From positions 1 to 64,000 of the forward strand of contig NZ_VOEI01000003.1 of assembly GCF_007846095.1 (NCBI RefSeq): DNA of 64,000 bases, read 5' to 3'. Positions 18,846-27,555 of the stretch are shown in pieces (the stretch's first letter is position 1; the number at the start of each line of letters is the position of its first letter). The DNA is from Mucilaginibacter achroorhodeus (lineage in GTDB: Bacteria; Bacteroidota; Bacteroidia; Sphingobacteriales; Sphingobacteriaceae). Below the pieces are notes generated by a model. The model was not told where the DNA came from and made no database searches. It was given only the letters and a program-made list of their open reading frames with translations. The position numbers and the translations under genes were made by a program.

Positions 18846-21230
18846 ATGTTAAAGAACCATTTTAAAATCGCCTTGCGCAATCTTTGGAAACACAAGGTGT
18901 TTTCATTTATCAATATTACAGGTCTTTCGGTAGGTATTACCGCCTGTTTCTTCATTTTTATGTATGTAGCCTTTGAATTGAGCTATGATAAGTTCCATAC
19001 TAAGGTAGATAATATCTACCGCCTGGTTACGGATATTAAAACCCCGTCAGAAACCATTAATACCGATGCTACATCATGGGCGTTTGCCCCAAATCTTAAA
19101 CCTGAATTTCCAGAAATAGAGGCATTTGTACGTGTGCAACGAAGCGGTTATCTGATTCGTAAGGATAATATTAAATTTCAGGAAGACAACGCCATGCTGG
19201 CCGATTCTAACTTTTTTAAAGTATTCGATTTTAAGCTTTTGAAAGGTGATGTAAATACTGCTTTAACTGCGCCTGCCAGTATTGTATTCAGTGAAACTAC
19301 AGCTAAGAAGTATTTTGGAGATGCTGACCCGATCGGAAAAACGGTTTTGATGTCTGGTGATGCCGTGCCGGCAGTAGTAACCGGCGTGATGAAAGATATG
19401 CCAGGCAATTCGCAAATTCATGCGGATCTTTTGATTTCCATGACTTCACTTACCCAAAAATTTCGTCCGGATATTGATAAACAATGGGGGAACTATGGTG
19501 CAAATACTTACTTGTTATTAAAGCCCGGTTCTAATTATAAAGCATTGGAAGCAAAGTTTCCACCGTTCATGGAAAAACATAACGGTAAGGATGCACGTGA
19601 AAGTAAGATGTTTGCTAAGCTTTTATTAGAGCCGATGAAAGATGTGTACTTACACACCACCCGCGGCGGGCAGGAAGTAGGTAGCATGAGTAACGTTTAT
19701 ATTTTTAGCATTGTTGCAGTATTTATCTTATTGATAGCTTGTATAAACTTTATTAACCTTACTACAGCGAGGTCTGTTGAGCGGGCTAAGGAGGTGGGTA
19801 TACGCAAGGTTGTGGGTGCTGCAAAGGGCGAATTGGCCGCACAATTTATCGGCGAATCTGTGGTTCTGTGTATGATAGCCTTTTTCATAACAATAGCCTT
19901 ATCTGCATTGCTGCTGCCTTTATTTAACCAGCTGGCGGGTAAAACTGTAAGTGAGGGTATCTTTACTACACCTGGATATATTGCCGGTTTGTTTGGCTTA
20001 TCGGTGGTGATAGGTTTATTAGCCGGAGTTTATCCCGCGCTGGTGTTATCATCATTTAGGCCGGTATCTGTTCTTAAGGGGAGGTTCTCTACCGGCACAA
20101 AGGGTAACATACTGCGAAAAACACTTGTGGTTGCACAGTTCAGTATTTCCATTGCACTTATCATCGGCACCATTGTGGTATACGATCAAATGAATTACAT
20201 GCGCAACCAGGATCTTGGTTTTTCTAAAGACCAGACACTGGTATTGGAAACCGATAACGACCCTGGCCAGGATGCTTTTAGGCAGGCAATCAGCGGTTTG
20301 CCCGGCGTAAAGGGAGCTACGTTGTCCTCGAGTGTGCCTGGTGGTGGTGAAAACGGTGCTTATTCCGAGATAGAGAATAGCAAAGGCGACCTGCAGGTAG
20401 CTAACCTTGCACTTTATTTTGTTGACTTTGATTACATCAAAAACTACGGCATCAAAATACTTGCCGGAAGGCCCTTCTCCCGTGATTTTATGAATACCGA
20501 TACTGCCCAGGCCATGATCATCAATGAGGAGGCAGCAAAGCTGTTTGGCTATGCCACGCCCGAAAAAGCGATCGGACGCAGGTTTAAACAATGGGGCCGT
20601 GAAGGTAAGATAGTGGGCGTAATGAAGAATTTTCACTATCGATCATTACAGGAAAAAATTGACCCGCTGACCATGCGTGTGGAGATGAAGGCCCTAAACA
20701 AGGTATCTGTAAAATTAAGCGCAGCTAACCTACCTTCAACCTTATCTCAAATTGAGTCCAAGTGGAAGCAATACGTACCTAACAAGCCTTACACCTATTA
20801 TTTTCTTGACGAATTTTTTGACCGCCAATACCGGAGCGAACAACGTTTTGGGAAGTTGTTCTTCAACTTTGCCATCTTAGCAATTGCAATATCTTGTTTG
20901 GGTTTATTAGGGCTGGCATCATACGCAACCTACCAGCGTACCCGAGAGATCGGTATTCGCAAAGTATTAGGCGCATCTACAACTGGCATCGTAAATATGC
21001 TATCGATAGATTTTATGAAGCTGGTAATAATATCATTCTTAATTGCTACGCCAATAGCATGGTATTTTATGCATAAGTGGCTGGCTGATTTCGCCTACAG
21101 GATTGAGATACAATGGTGGGTGTTTGCTTTGGCCGGCACCCTCGCGGTAGTAGTGGCATTAACAACCATCAGCTTTCAGGCCATACGCGCCGCGTTAACT
21201 AACCCGGTGAAGAGTCTTCGCTCCGAATAG
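18846..21230 (+). CDS. FtsX/MacB-type ABC transporter permease 4
   Basis: A 794-residue paralogue starting MLKNHFKIALRNLWKHK, closest in length and N-terminus to permease 3. FtsX domain markers are RAKEVGIRKVVGA (near residue 310) and RTREIGIRKVLGA (near 698); the C-terminus is LTNPVKSLRSE. It is the last gene of the permease transcript: a 10-base-pair stem terminator follows at 21267-21290. The four permeases together would have to share one ATPase, either as alternative homodimers or as heterodimers; the sequence does not tell which. Confidence 0.84.
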   Translation: MLKNHFKIALRNLWKHKVFSFINITGLSVGITACFFIFMYVAFELSYDKFHTKVDNIYRLVTDIKTPSETINTDATSWAFAPNLKPEFPEIEAFVRVQRSGYLIRKDNIKFQEDNAMLADSNFFKVFDFKLLKGDVNTALTAPASIVFSETTAKKYFGDADPIGKTVLMSGDAVPAVVTGVMKDMPGNSQIHADLLISMTSLTQKFRPDIDKQWGNYGANTYLLLKPGSNYKALEAKFPPFMEKHNGKDARESKMFAKLLLEPMKDVYLHTTRGGQEVGSMSNVYIFSIVAVFILLIACINFINLTTARSVERAKEVGIRKVVGAAKGELAAQFIGESVVLCMIAFFITIALSALLLPLFNQLAGKTVSEGIFTTPGYIAGLFGLSVVIGLLAGVYPALVLSSFRPVSVLKGRFSTGTKGNILRKTLVVAQFSISIALIIGTIVVYDQMNYMRNQDLGFSKDQTLVLETDNDPGQDAFRQAISGLPGVKGATLSSSVPGGGENGAYSEIENSKGDLQVANLALYFVDFDYIKNYGIKILAGRPFSRDFMNTDTAQAMIINEEAAKLFGYATPEKAIGRRFKQWGREGKIVGVMKNFHYRSLQEKIDPLTMRVEMKALNKVSVKLSAANLPSTLSQIESKWKQYVPNKPYTYYFLDEFFDRQYRSEQRFGKLFFNFAILAIAISCLGLLGLASYATYQRTREIGIRKVLGASTTGIVNMLSIDFMKLVIISFLIATPIAWYFMHKWLADFAYRIEIQWWVFALAGTLAVVVALTTISFQAIRAALTNPVKSLRSE

Positions 21231-21266
21231 AGATTGTTGATTAAAGATCAGAGATCAGTTAATTGG

Positions 21267-21300
21267 AGGTTAGACTTAAAAGTCTAACCTCTTTTAATTT
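21267..21300 (+). terminator. Intrinsic terminator after permease 4
   Basis: AGGTTAGACT (21267-21276), loop TAAA, AGTCTAACCT (21281-21290): a perfect 10-base-pair stem followed by CTTTTAATTT. Confidence 0.8.
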
Positions 21301-21364
21301 ATACGCGCCCCAACTAATCTCTGATCACGCAATCTCTGATCACTACGCTCAACGCGCGCAATAC

Positions 21365-21403
21365 TGTATCATAACCGTACGCATCATGTACATAAGCGTA
21401 CAG
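21365..21403 (+). promoter_or_regulatory. Upstream regulatory module, copy 2 (ATPase-TolC unit)
   Basis: TGTATCATAACCGTAC (21365-21380) and GCGTACAG (21396-21403) repeat the blocks found at 11342-11381. The intervening sequences share CAT and TACA but otherwise differ, so selection on the two blocks is likely. The exact -7 match TAACTTTG begins 48 bases after the module, the same offset as in copy 1. Confidence 0.65.
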
Positions 21404-21450
21404 TTAGATGTTAATAAATTCAATATAAAGTATTGAAATACAATTAATTA

Positions 21451-21485
21451 TAACTTTGGTATATAATTCACTTATCAATACCAAA
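21451..21485 (+). promoter_or_regulatory. Core promoter of the ATPase-TolC unit with inverted repeat
   Basis: TAACTTTG (21451-21458) is an exact TAnnTTTG -7 box. TTTGGTAT (21455-21462) overlaps it and is repeated inverted as ATACCAAA (21478-21485). A similar TGGTAT/ATACCA pair overlaps the promoter of the permease array. The arms may be an operator over the start site or form a 5' RNA stem. Confidence 0.5.
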
Positions 21486-21545
21486 ACAGTTTAAGAAATT
21501 GCGGGACAAATAACCCATTAATTCATCAATCACAATTAATCAAAA

Positions 21546-22223
21546 ATGTTATCACTGCAGCACATTTCAAAGTATTACCAGGTAGGCGGAAATAAAAACT
21601 ATGTTATTAACGACATCAGCCTTGACGTTGAAGAGGGCGAGTTTGTTTCGATCATGGGCCCATCAGGCTCAGGCAAATCTACATTGCTTAACATCATAGG
21701 CATGTTAGATGAGCCATCAGGCGGCTACCATTACTTTGTAGAACAACCCGTACATCAGCTTAAAGAGAAGCAACGCTCGGCCCTATACAAACAATACATC
21801 GGCTTTGTATTTCAGGCATACCATCTTATTGATGAACTTACCGTAGCCGAGAATATCGAAACACCTTTGATCTATCAGGATGTAAAAGGCAGCGAGCGTA
21901 AAGCCATGGTTGCCGATATGCTTGACAGGTTCCAAATAGTGGGCAAAAAGGACCTCTTCCCGGCGCAGCTTTCAGGAGGACAACAACAATTGGTTGGCAT
22001 AGCCCGCGCTTTAATAGCTAAACCGAAATTGATATTGGCTGATGAGCCTACCGGTAACCTTAACTCAAAACAGGGTGAGGAGATAATGGAATTGTTCCGT
22101 AAGCTGAATAAAGAAGACGGCGTTACCATCATCCAGGTTACGCACTCTGAAAAAAACGCTGAATATGGCTCGCGTATCATAAACCTGCTGGATGGAAGGG
22201 TAGAGTCCATCAAAAACCTCTGA
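21546..22223 (+). CDS. ABC transporter ATP-binding protein (MacB/LolD type)
   Basis: A 225-residue cytosolic ATPase. Walker A is GPSGSGKST near residues 38-46, the signature is LSGGQQQLVGIARAL near 141-155, Walker B is LILADEPTGNLNS near 161-173, and the switch histidine is in VTHSEKNAEYGSRI near 199. The signature carries Leu-Val-Gly where LolD and MacB usually have Arg-Val-Ala. It is followed by a TolC-like gene 13 bases downstream. No ATPase accompanies the four permeases upstream, so this protein is the obvious energy source for them. It would form a homodimer under each permease dimer. The gene has its own promoter that copies that of the permease array. Confidence 0.9.
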   Translation: MLSLQHISKYYQVGGNKNYVINDISLDVEEGEFVSIMGPSGSGKSTLLNIIGMLDEPSGGYHYFVEQPVHQLKEKQRSALYKQYIGFVFQAYHLIDELTVAENIETPLIYQDVKGSERKAMVADMLDRFQIVGKKDLFPAQLSGGQQQLVGIARALIAKPKLILADEPTGNLNSKQGEEIMELFRKLNKEDGVTIIQVTHSEKNAEYGSRIINLLDGRVESIKNL

Positions 22224-22236
22224 ACTATAACACAAA

Positions 22237-23670
22237 ATGCGATACTCTAAATTTTTACTTGTTACCTTAATAGCACTTTCGCCGGCGGTTGTAAAAGCAC
22301 AAACTGCTGATAGCGTACTTAATCTGCAGCAATGCATAGATATTGCTATCAAAAATAATCTTGATGTTAAGAAAAGCAATATACTGGCCCAATCAGCTAA
22401 AATTGATAACAACCAGGCAAAAGAATATTTACTGCCTTCTGTAAACGCACAGGTTGATCATGGTATCAACAATGGTCGTAACATCAACCCGTTTACTAAC
22501 ACCTATGTCAATCAATCGTTAACCTACGGAAACTACAGCCTTAGCGGTGATCTTACCCTGTTTAGTGGTTTGCAAAACCTTAACCGTATCAAGCAGGCAT
22601 CTTTAGCTTACGAAGCAGGTAAAATGGATTTCCAACAGGCTAAAGATCTGGTAACCATCAATGTTATTACTGCTTACTTGCAGGTGTTGGATAATAATGA
22701 ATTGTTATCGCAAGCCAAAAAACAACTGGCGGTAGCTAAACAACAGGTAGACCGCCTTGAGATATTAGAGAAGAAGGGTGCTAACAAAACACCATCAGAC
22801 CTTTACGATCTTAAAGGAACTTATGGCGATAACCAACTATCTTATGTAAATGCGGTATCAACCCTTGAAACCTCGAAGCTTAATTTACTGCAGATATTGA
22901 ATATACCATATCGCAGAGGTATTACGCTGGCACCTGTTGATGCGCAAAATCTGTCTAAACAAACCGATGCAAGTTCTGAGACTATATATTCAACAGCTTT
23001 AAATCAACTGGCTTTGGTTAAAGCAGCCACACTGCGACGCAAAAGTGCAGAAAAAGCAGTTAGTGTTGCCAAAGGTGTTCTATATCCAACAGTATCGTTA
23101 TTTGGCGGTATATACACTAATTATTCGAGCGCTGCACAGCGCTCTGTATTTAGAGACTCCAGCGTGGTTAACACCGGACAGTATATTAACACGGCAGCCG
23201 GTCAGCAACCAGTATTGTCAACGCAGGCAAACTTTGATAACCGCAGCATTGGCTACTATGATCAGTTTAAAAACAACTATAGTACTCAAGTTGGAATAAG
23301 CGTCAGGATCCCGATCTTAAATTATTTCCAAAATCGCAATAAAGTAGCTAAGGCTAAACTTGATCTTGAAACTTACAAAGCCGTTGAGGAAAATACACGG
23401 ATCAAACTTAGGCAGGATGTTGAACAGGCTTACTTGAACATGGAATCAGCATACAACAGGTTTAATGCTTTGCAGGAGCAGGTGAAGGCTTATGCGGAGT
23501 CCTTCCGTATTGCCGAGATACGTTTCAATGCCGGTGTGCTTAACTCCGTAGACTATGTGTTAGCTAAAAATTACCTTGACCGTGCAAACTTTAACTTAAT
23601 AAATGCACGTTACGATTGCTATATCTACAACAAGATATTAGATTACTACCAGGGCCGATTATCACTGTAA
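22237..23670 (+). CDS. TolC-family outer membrane efflux protein
   Basis: A 477-residue protein with a signal peptide (about 1-21, ending VKA-Q) and the two long helical repeats of outer membrane efflux channels: LNLQQCIDIAIKNNLDVKKS at about 28-47 begins the first repeat, and a second coiled region around 370-450 (ENTRIKLRQDVEQAYLNMES) belongs to the second. It would trimerise and give the exported substrate a path through the outer membrane. It lies 13 bases behind the ATPase. A membrane-fusion (HlyD-type) adaptor, which usually links such channels to the pump, is not encoded here; MacB-type permeases normally need one. Confidence 0.88.
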   Translation: MRYSKFLLVTLIALSPAVVKAQTADSVLNLQQCIDIAIKNNLDVKKSNILAQSAKIDNNQAKEYLLPSVNAQVDHGINNGRNINPFTNTYVNQSLTYGNYSLSGDLTLFSGLQNLNRIKQASLAYEAGKMDFQQAKDLVTINVITAYLQVLDNNELLSQAKKQLAVAKQQVDRLEILEKKGANKTPSDLYDLKGTYGDNQLSYVNAVSTLETSKLNLLQILNIPYRRGITLAPVDAQNLSKQTDASSETIYSTALNQLALVKAATLRRKSAEKAVSVAKGVLYPTVSLFGGIYTNYSSAAQRSVFRDSSVVNTGQYINTAAGQQPVLSTQANFDNRSIGYYDQFKNNYSTQVGISVRIPILNYFQNRNKVAKAKLDLETYKAVEENTRIKLRQDVEQAYLNMESAYNRFNALQEQVKAYAESFRIAEIRFNAGVLNSVDYVLAKNYLDRANFNLINARYDCYIYNKILDYYQGRLSL

Positions 23671-23695
23671 ACTTAAATAACCTAATAACAATATC

Positions 23696-23734
23696 GTCCG
23701 GATGAGAGATTCACTTGTCCGGACTTTTATATTT
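23696..23734 (+). terminator. Intrinsic terminator after the TolC-like gene
   Basis: GTCCGGA (23696-23702) pairs with TCCGGAC (23718-23724) and is followed by TTTTATATTT. Confidence 0.65.
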
Positions 23735-23760
23735 ATCACAAAAATATTTTATAAATAAAA

Positions 23761-23787
23761 TTGCAACAACAACACAAAATGTTGCAA
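23761..23787. repeat. Inverted repeat before the outer membrane protein gene
   Basis: TTGCAACA (23761-23768) and TGTTGCAA (23780-23787) are perfect 8-base inverted arms with an 11-base spacer, 32 bases before the start codon of the next gene. It may be an operator or a leader RNA stem; nothing further identifies it. Confidence 0.4.
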
Positions 23788-23818
23788 ACTATGTTAAACC
23801 CTAAAATCCATAAAACCG

Positions 23819-24424
23819 ATGAAAAAATTATTACTTACCCTCAGCTTATTTGCTGCATTTACCACAATAAGCAAAGCACAATTGCTGCCTAAGGTGCAAT
23901 TTGGTGCCAAAGCCGGTGTTAACTTATCGAGCCTATCAAACAATAATGGTACTTTTAGTTCTGATAACCGTGCAGGTTACCTTGCCGGTTTCTGGGCGCG
24001 TTTTGGTGCTATTGGTTTTAACTTCCAACCGGAGTTATACATTACCAGCAAAAACGTTGACATCAATAACAGTAATGTTAAAATAGGTTCTGCGAAATTC
24101 ACCAGTATCGACGTTCCTTTATTGTTAGGCGGCAAAGTTGGTGCATTTGGTTTAGGTGGCCGTTTCTACGCAGGTCCGCTATTGTCGTTCGCCATTAATA
24201 AAGACAATAACTTTGGTACCGCTGTAAGCCAGGCAACTGCTTTCCGTTATAAAGATTCAAACTTCGCATTAACTGCTGGTGCAGGTGTTGACATCAGAAA
24301 GTTTTCGATCGACTTACGTTACGAGGCAGGTTTAACCAAGCAAGAGTACACATATGATGGTTCTACCAACTATAAAACCCGTGTGAGCTTATTTAACCTG
24401 AGCTTAGGTTACGCATTCTTGTAA
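23819..24424 (+). CDS. Outer membrane beta-barrel (porin-family) protein
   Basis: A 201-residue protein with signal peptide (1-20, ending SKA-Q) and an alternating pattern of glycines and aromatics that runs to the C-terminal LSLGYAFL. The start of the mature part, KVQFGAKAGVNLSSLS, is the first strand typical of the Bacteroidota outer membrane beta-barrel family PF13568 (eight strands). No ligand or role can be read. It has its own 148-base upstream region with a terminator and an inverted repeat, so it is probably independent of the exporter genes. A strong bidirectional terminator follows. Confidence 0.8.
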   Translation: MKKLLLTLSLFAAFTTISKAQLLPKVQFGAKAGVNLSSLSNNNGTFSSDNRAGYLAGFWARFGAIGFNFQPELYITSKNVDINNSNVKIGSAKFTSIDVPLLLGGKVGAFGLGGRFYAGPLLSFAINKDNNFGTAVSQATAFRYKDSNFALTAGAGVDIRKFSIDLRYEAGLTKQEYTYDGSTNYKTRVSLFNLSLGYAFL

Positions 24425-24440
24425 GACATTTACAATCATA

Positions 24441-24475
24441 AAAAAAGCCGGTGTATTTAATACACCGGCTTTTTT
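24441..24475. terminator. Bidirectional terminator between barrel protein and nucleoside permease
   Basis: AGCCGGTGTA (24446-24455), loop TTTAA, TACACCGGCT (24461-24470), flanked by five A-T pairs, giving a 15-base-pair stem with T runs on both strands. It serves both convergent genes. Confidence 0.85.
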
Positions 24476-24487
24476 ATTATATAAATT

Positions 24488-25747
24488 TTATGCGTGCTCT
24501 ATAGCGTGTTTTAAAGCTGCGTTATGCTTGTATTTAAAAACAAATGGAAAAACTACTGAAATGGCCAGGGCATAAAGCGCAAATGTGATCCAGATGCCGT
24601 GCCAGTCTTTAGTGTTGTTGGCAAGTGTAAAATACTTATCTATGATAACACCACTTGCAAAGCTGCCGAACAGTGCACCGAACCCATTCACCATCATCAT
24701 AAATAGCCCTTGTGCGCTGCCGCGTATCTCAGGTGAAGCTTGTGTTTCTACGAACAGGGAGCCGGATATATTAAAGAAATCGAATGCCATACCGTAAACG
24801 ATACATGACAGGATGATCATCCACAAGCCATTAGCAGGGTCGCCGAAGGCAAAAAGACCGAAGCGAAGCACCCATGCCAGCATGCTGAAGAGCATTACAT
24901 ACTTAATACCAAATTTGCGCAGGAAGAAAGGAATGGCCAGGATAAATAACGTCTCAGAGATCTGGCTGATAGACATGATAATTGCCGGATACTTTACAGC
25001 GATAGTATTCTGATATGCCGGTACATTTTTAAAATCATGAATGTAAGTGTCGCCATATGCATTGGTTAATTGCAAAGCAGCGCCTAACAAAAGCGAAAAG
25101 GCAAAGAAAATAGCAAAGCGGGGTGATTTGAATAAAGCGAATGCGTTTAAGCCTAATACATCTACCAGCGTTTTTTTGTCTGCTTTTTTGTTAAGCGGCG
25201 GGCACTTCGGTAAAGTGAAGGCATAGATCCCTAATGCAAAAGCCACCGCTGCAGATATATAGAATTGATTAGCCGATGTTTCGTTATGGGTTAGGCTTAC
25301 TGTCCACAATGCAACAATAAAACCAACCGTTCCCCATGTACGGATAGGCGGGAAGGTTTTAACGATATCAATACCCTGGCTTTTTAAAGCCGAATAACCA
25401 ACGGTAATTGATAAAGATAGTGTAGGCATATAGAAAGCCATATTAACCAGCATCACCCAGAAAAAAGTTACCGGGTTTGTTATCATGGGCAGAATACATA
25501 ATGTTAAACCGCCTAAGAAGTGCATGATGCCGTATAACTTTTCGGCATTTATGAATTTGTCAGAAAGGATTCCGGTAAGGGTAGGCATTAGGATAGAGGA
25601 GATGCCCATAGTAGAAAATATTGCGCCAAATTGCGCACCAGACCATTGTTTATTTTGAAACCAATATGCACCAATGGTTAGCAGCCAGGCTCCCCAAATA
25701 AAGAATTGCATAAAGTTCATCAGTATTAAGCGAAACTTAATATTCAT
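24488..25747 (-). CDS. Nucleoside permease (NHS-family MFS transporter)
   Basis: A 419-residue inner-membrane protein with 12 hydrophobic segments. The N-terminus RLILMNFMQFFIWGAWLLTI, and IRTWGTVGFIVALW near residue 135, match the nucleoside:H+ symporter family of NupG and XapB. In Bacteroidota such proteins also take up other substrates, so the nucleoside is a family-level inference. The gene is a monocistron on the minus strand. The 171 bases upstream carry the terminator of the etf operon and GTTTAAAC but no promoter that I would call. Confidence 0.85.
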   Translation of the reverse strand: MNIKFRLILMNFMQFFIWGAWLLTIGAYWFQNKQWSGAQFGAIFSTMGISSILMPTLTGILSDKFINAEKLYGIMHFLGGLTLCILPMITNPVTFFWVMLVNMAFYMPTLSLSITVGYSALKSQGIDIVKTFPPIRTWGTVGFIVALWTVSLTHNETSANQFYISAAVAFALGIYAFTLPKCPPLNKKADKKTLVDVLGLNAFALFKSPRFAIFFAFSLLLGAALQLTNAYGDTYIHDFKNVPAYQNTIAVKYPAIIMSISQISETLFILAIPFFLRKFGIKYVMLFSMLAWVLRFGLFAFGDPANGLWMIILSCIVYGMAFDFFNISGSLFVETQASPEIRGSAQGLFMMMVNGFGALFGSFASGVIIDKYFTLANNTKDWHGIWITFALYALAISVVFPFVFKYKHNAALKHAIEHA

Positions 25748-25886
25748 AGAGCTCAGGCGGTAAAGTCAGTAATAATCAATGTTTAAACAAAGGCGAAAAT
25801 TAACGAAATATTATGAAACTGTAATTAACTAATTTTCGATTTACAGATCTGATACTTTATAATTTAAGATGAGAATGTAAGGCAAT

Positions 25887-25916
25887 AAAAAAGGGAAGTG
25901 TAAACTTCCCTTTTTT
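25887..25916 (-). terminator. Terminator of the etfB-etfA-nuclease operon
   Basis: GGGAAGT (25893-25899), loop GTAA, ACTTCCC (25904-25910), extended by six A-T pairs to a 13-base-pair stem with T runs on both strands. Confidence 0.8.
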
Positions 25917-25918
25917 AT

Positions 25919-26521
25919 TTATGATGCTTTACGCTTATTCAATTCGTCCCTTATTTTTGCGGCTTTTTCATAAGCCTCCTCAGCCAGTGCGTCCTGTAAC
26001 TTTGTCTTAAGTTCTTCTTCACTTAAAGTAGTATAAGATCCTGTTGCAGAGTGTGTTGCGGTCTTATCTTCCGGTGTTTCATTAATGTTTTCAAGGTAAA
26101 CAAAATCGTTACCCTCTATCACAATGCCTGCCGTTGACAGGATAAACTCGTATGTATAGATAGGACAGTCAAACCGCACAGATACCGCGATGGCATCAGA
26201 TGTGCGAGCATCTATCTCAACTGTTTTTTTGCCATCAAAGCAAACCAGTTTAGCATAAAAGATACCATCAACCAGGTTGTAGATAATGATCTCCTGTATG
26301 TTGATGTTAAACGCCTGGCCAAAGCTTTTAAAAAGATCATGTGTAAGCGGGCGGCTTGGCGTCATCTTCTCAATTTCAATAGCAATAGCCTGCGCCTCAA
26401 AACTGCCTATAATAATTGGTAACCGTCTGCGGCCGTTTACCTCGCCCAAAACCAAAGCGTAAGCGCCGGATTGTGTTTGGCTGTAAGATAGCCCAACAAT
26501 GTCCAGCTCGATCTTTTTCAT
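25919..26521 (-). CDS. Bifunctional nuclease (BFN/DUF151) protein with C-terminal UVR motif
   Basis: A 200-residue cytosolic protein. Residues about 1-135 are a BFN domain (MKKIELDIVGLS, LPIIIGSFEAQAIAIEI, TSDAIAVSVRF), a fold with DNase/RNase activity in plant homologues. The C-terminal 35 residues (LSEEELKTKLQDALAEEAYE, then KAAKIRDELNKRK) form a UVR helical hairpin like those that bind UvrB-UvrC. I prefer ATG 26521 over 26536 because family members begin MKKIELDIVG. The gene is 29 bases behind etfA from this start and is the last gene before a terminator, so it shares a transcript with the electron-transfer flavoprotein. Why those functions are linked is not clear. Confidence 0.85.
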   Translation of the reverse strand: MKKIELDIVGLSYSQTQSGAYALVLGEVNGRRRLPIIIGSFEAQAIAIEIEKMTPSRPLTHDLFKSFGQAFNINIQEIIIYNLVDGIFYAKLVCFDGKKTVEIDARTSDAIAVSVRFDCPIYTYEFILSTAGIVIEGNDFVYLENINETPEDKTATHSATGSYTTLSEEELKTKLQDALAEEAYEKAAKIRDELNKRKAS

Positions 26522-26550
26522 GTCGTTACCCATCACTGCAAATATACACT

Positions 26551-27528
26551 TTAAGCTGATGCTTTATACTCCTTTACGGCAGCAATAAGTTTGGGCAATA
26601 CATCAAAAGCATCGCCTACAATGCCGTAATCAGCTACTTTGAAGAACGGCGCTTCGGCATCTTTGTTTATCACAACAATAACTTTTGACGAGCTGATACC
26701 AGCCAGGTGCTGTATTGCCCCCGAGATACCAATGGCAATATAAAGATTAGGGCTTACAGCGATCCCCGTTTGACCAACGTGTTCGCTATGGGGGCGCCAG
26801 CCTGCATCTGATACCGGTTTGGAACACGCTGTGGCTGCGCCAAGCAGATCAGCCAGTTCTTCAACCATGCCCCAGTTCTCAGGGCCTTTTAAGCCACGGC
26901 CGGCTGAAACAACAATTTCTGCATCAGGTAAGGAAACTTTATCTGTAGATCGAACGATCTCTTTAAGCATCTGCTTAAAATCGGATTCTTTAGTTTCAAC
27001 GGTAAAATCCTCAACCTGCGCGGTGCCACCTGTTTCTACAACCTTGTAAGAGTTTGGGGTAAGTGCAATAACCTTATTGGCTGAGGTAAGTTCTACCACG
27101 GCAAAAGCTTTACCGGAGAAAGCGGTCTTTTTAATTGTGAACTTGCCACCGTTTTGCTCCGGTAAGGCAACAGCGCCATCGGCAACACCGGCTTGTAGTT
27201 TAACAGCAACCCGGGGAGCAAGGCCACGGCCACTAAAAGAGTTTGACAAAACAACTATGTCTGCACCTTGCGCTTTCGCTGCTTCTGCAATTACCGATGC
27301 ATAAGCCTGGTTTACAAAGTTCTTAAGTTTATCGTTGCTTACATTCAACACTTTTTCTGCGCCATATTTGCCAAGTGCGGCCAGCTCATCGGCAGCAACA
27401 TCACCAATGGAAATGGCTACAAGGTTGGTCCTCTTTTGGTCGGCAATGGCTTTGGCATAAGACACAGCCTCGAATATCGATTTTTTGAATTTGCCATCGG
27501 CATTTTCAGCATATATTAAAACTGACAT
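26551..27528 (-). CDS. etfA: Electron transfer flavoprotein alpha subunit
   Basis: A 325-residue FAD-binding subunit. The N-terminal half is the alpha/beta ETF domain; the C-terminal FAD domain shows VSAGRGLKGPENWGMVEELA near 205 and VGQTGIAVSPNLYIAIGISG near 250, then AIQHLAGISSSKVIVVINKD, the usual ETF-alpha signature. With EtfB it passes electrons from acyl-CoA dehydrogenases to the quinone pool through an ETF dehydrogenase that is not in this window. The hydroxyacyl-CoA dehydrogenase at 55951-56838 is part of the same fatty-acid oxidation chemistry. It lies 27 bases behind etfB. Confidence 0.95.
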   Translation of the reverse strand: MSVLIYAENADGKFKKSIFEAVSYAKAIADQKRTNLVAISIGDVAADELAALGKYGAEKVLNVSNDKLKNFVNQAYASVIAEAAKAQGADIVVLSNSFSGRGLAPRVAVKLQAGVADGAVALPEQNGGKFTIKKTAFSGKAFAVVELTSANKVIALTPNSYKVVETGGTAQVEDFTVETKESDFKQMLKEIVRSTDKVSLPDAEIVVSAGRGLKGPENWGMVEELADLLGAATACSKPVSDAGWRPHSEHVGQTGIAVSPNLYIAIGISGAIQHLAGISSSKVIVVINKDAEAPFFKVADYGIVGDAFDVLPKLIAAVKEYKASA

Positions 27529-27555
27529 ATTGATCTGTTGGTAGTTATAAATAAA

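Larger units (their letters stand above)
21231..21545 (+). other. 315-base intergenic region between permease 4 and the ATPase gene
   Basis: This is the only gene-free stretch above 300 bases. In order it holds a GATCAGAGATCAG repeat (21246-21258), an intrinsic terminator (21267-21300), two more ATCTCTGATCA repeats (21319-21342), the second copy of the regulatory module (21365-21403) and the core promoter with a GGTAT/ATACC inverted repeat (21451-21485). No coding frame is evident. The presence of a terminator followed by a copy of the upstream promoter shows that the exporter genes are two separate but matched transcription units. Confidence 0.7.
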
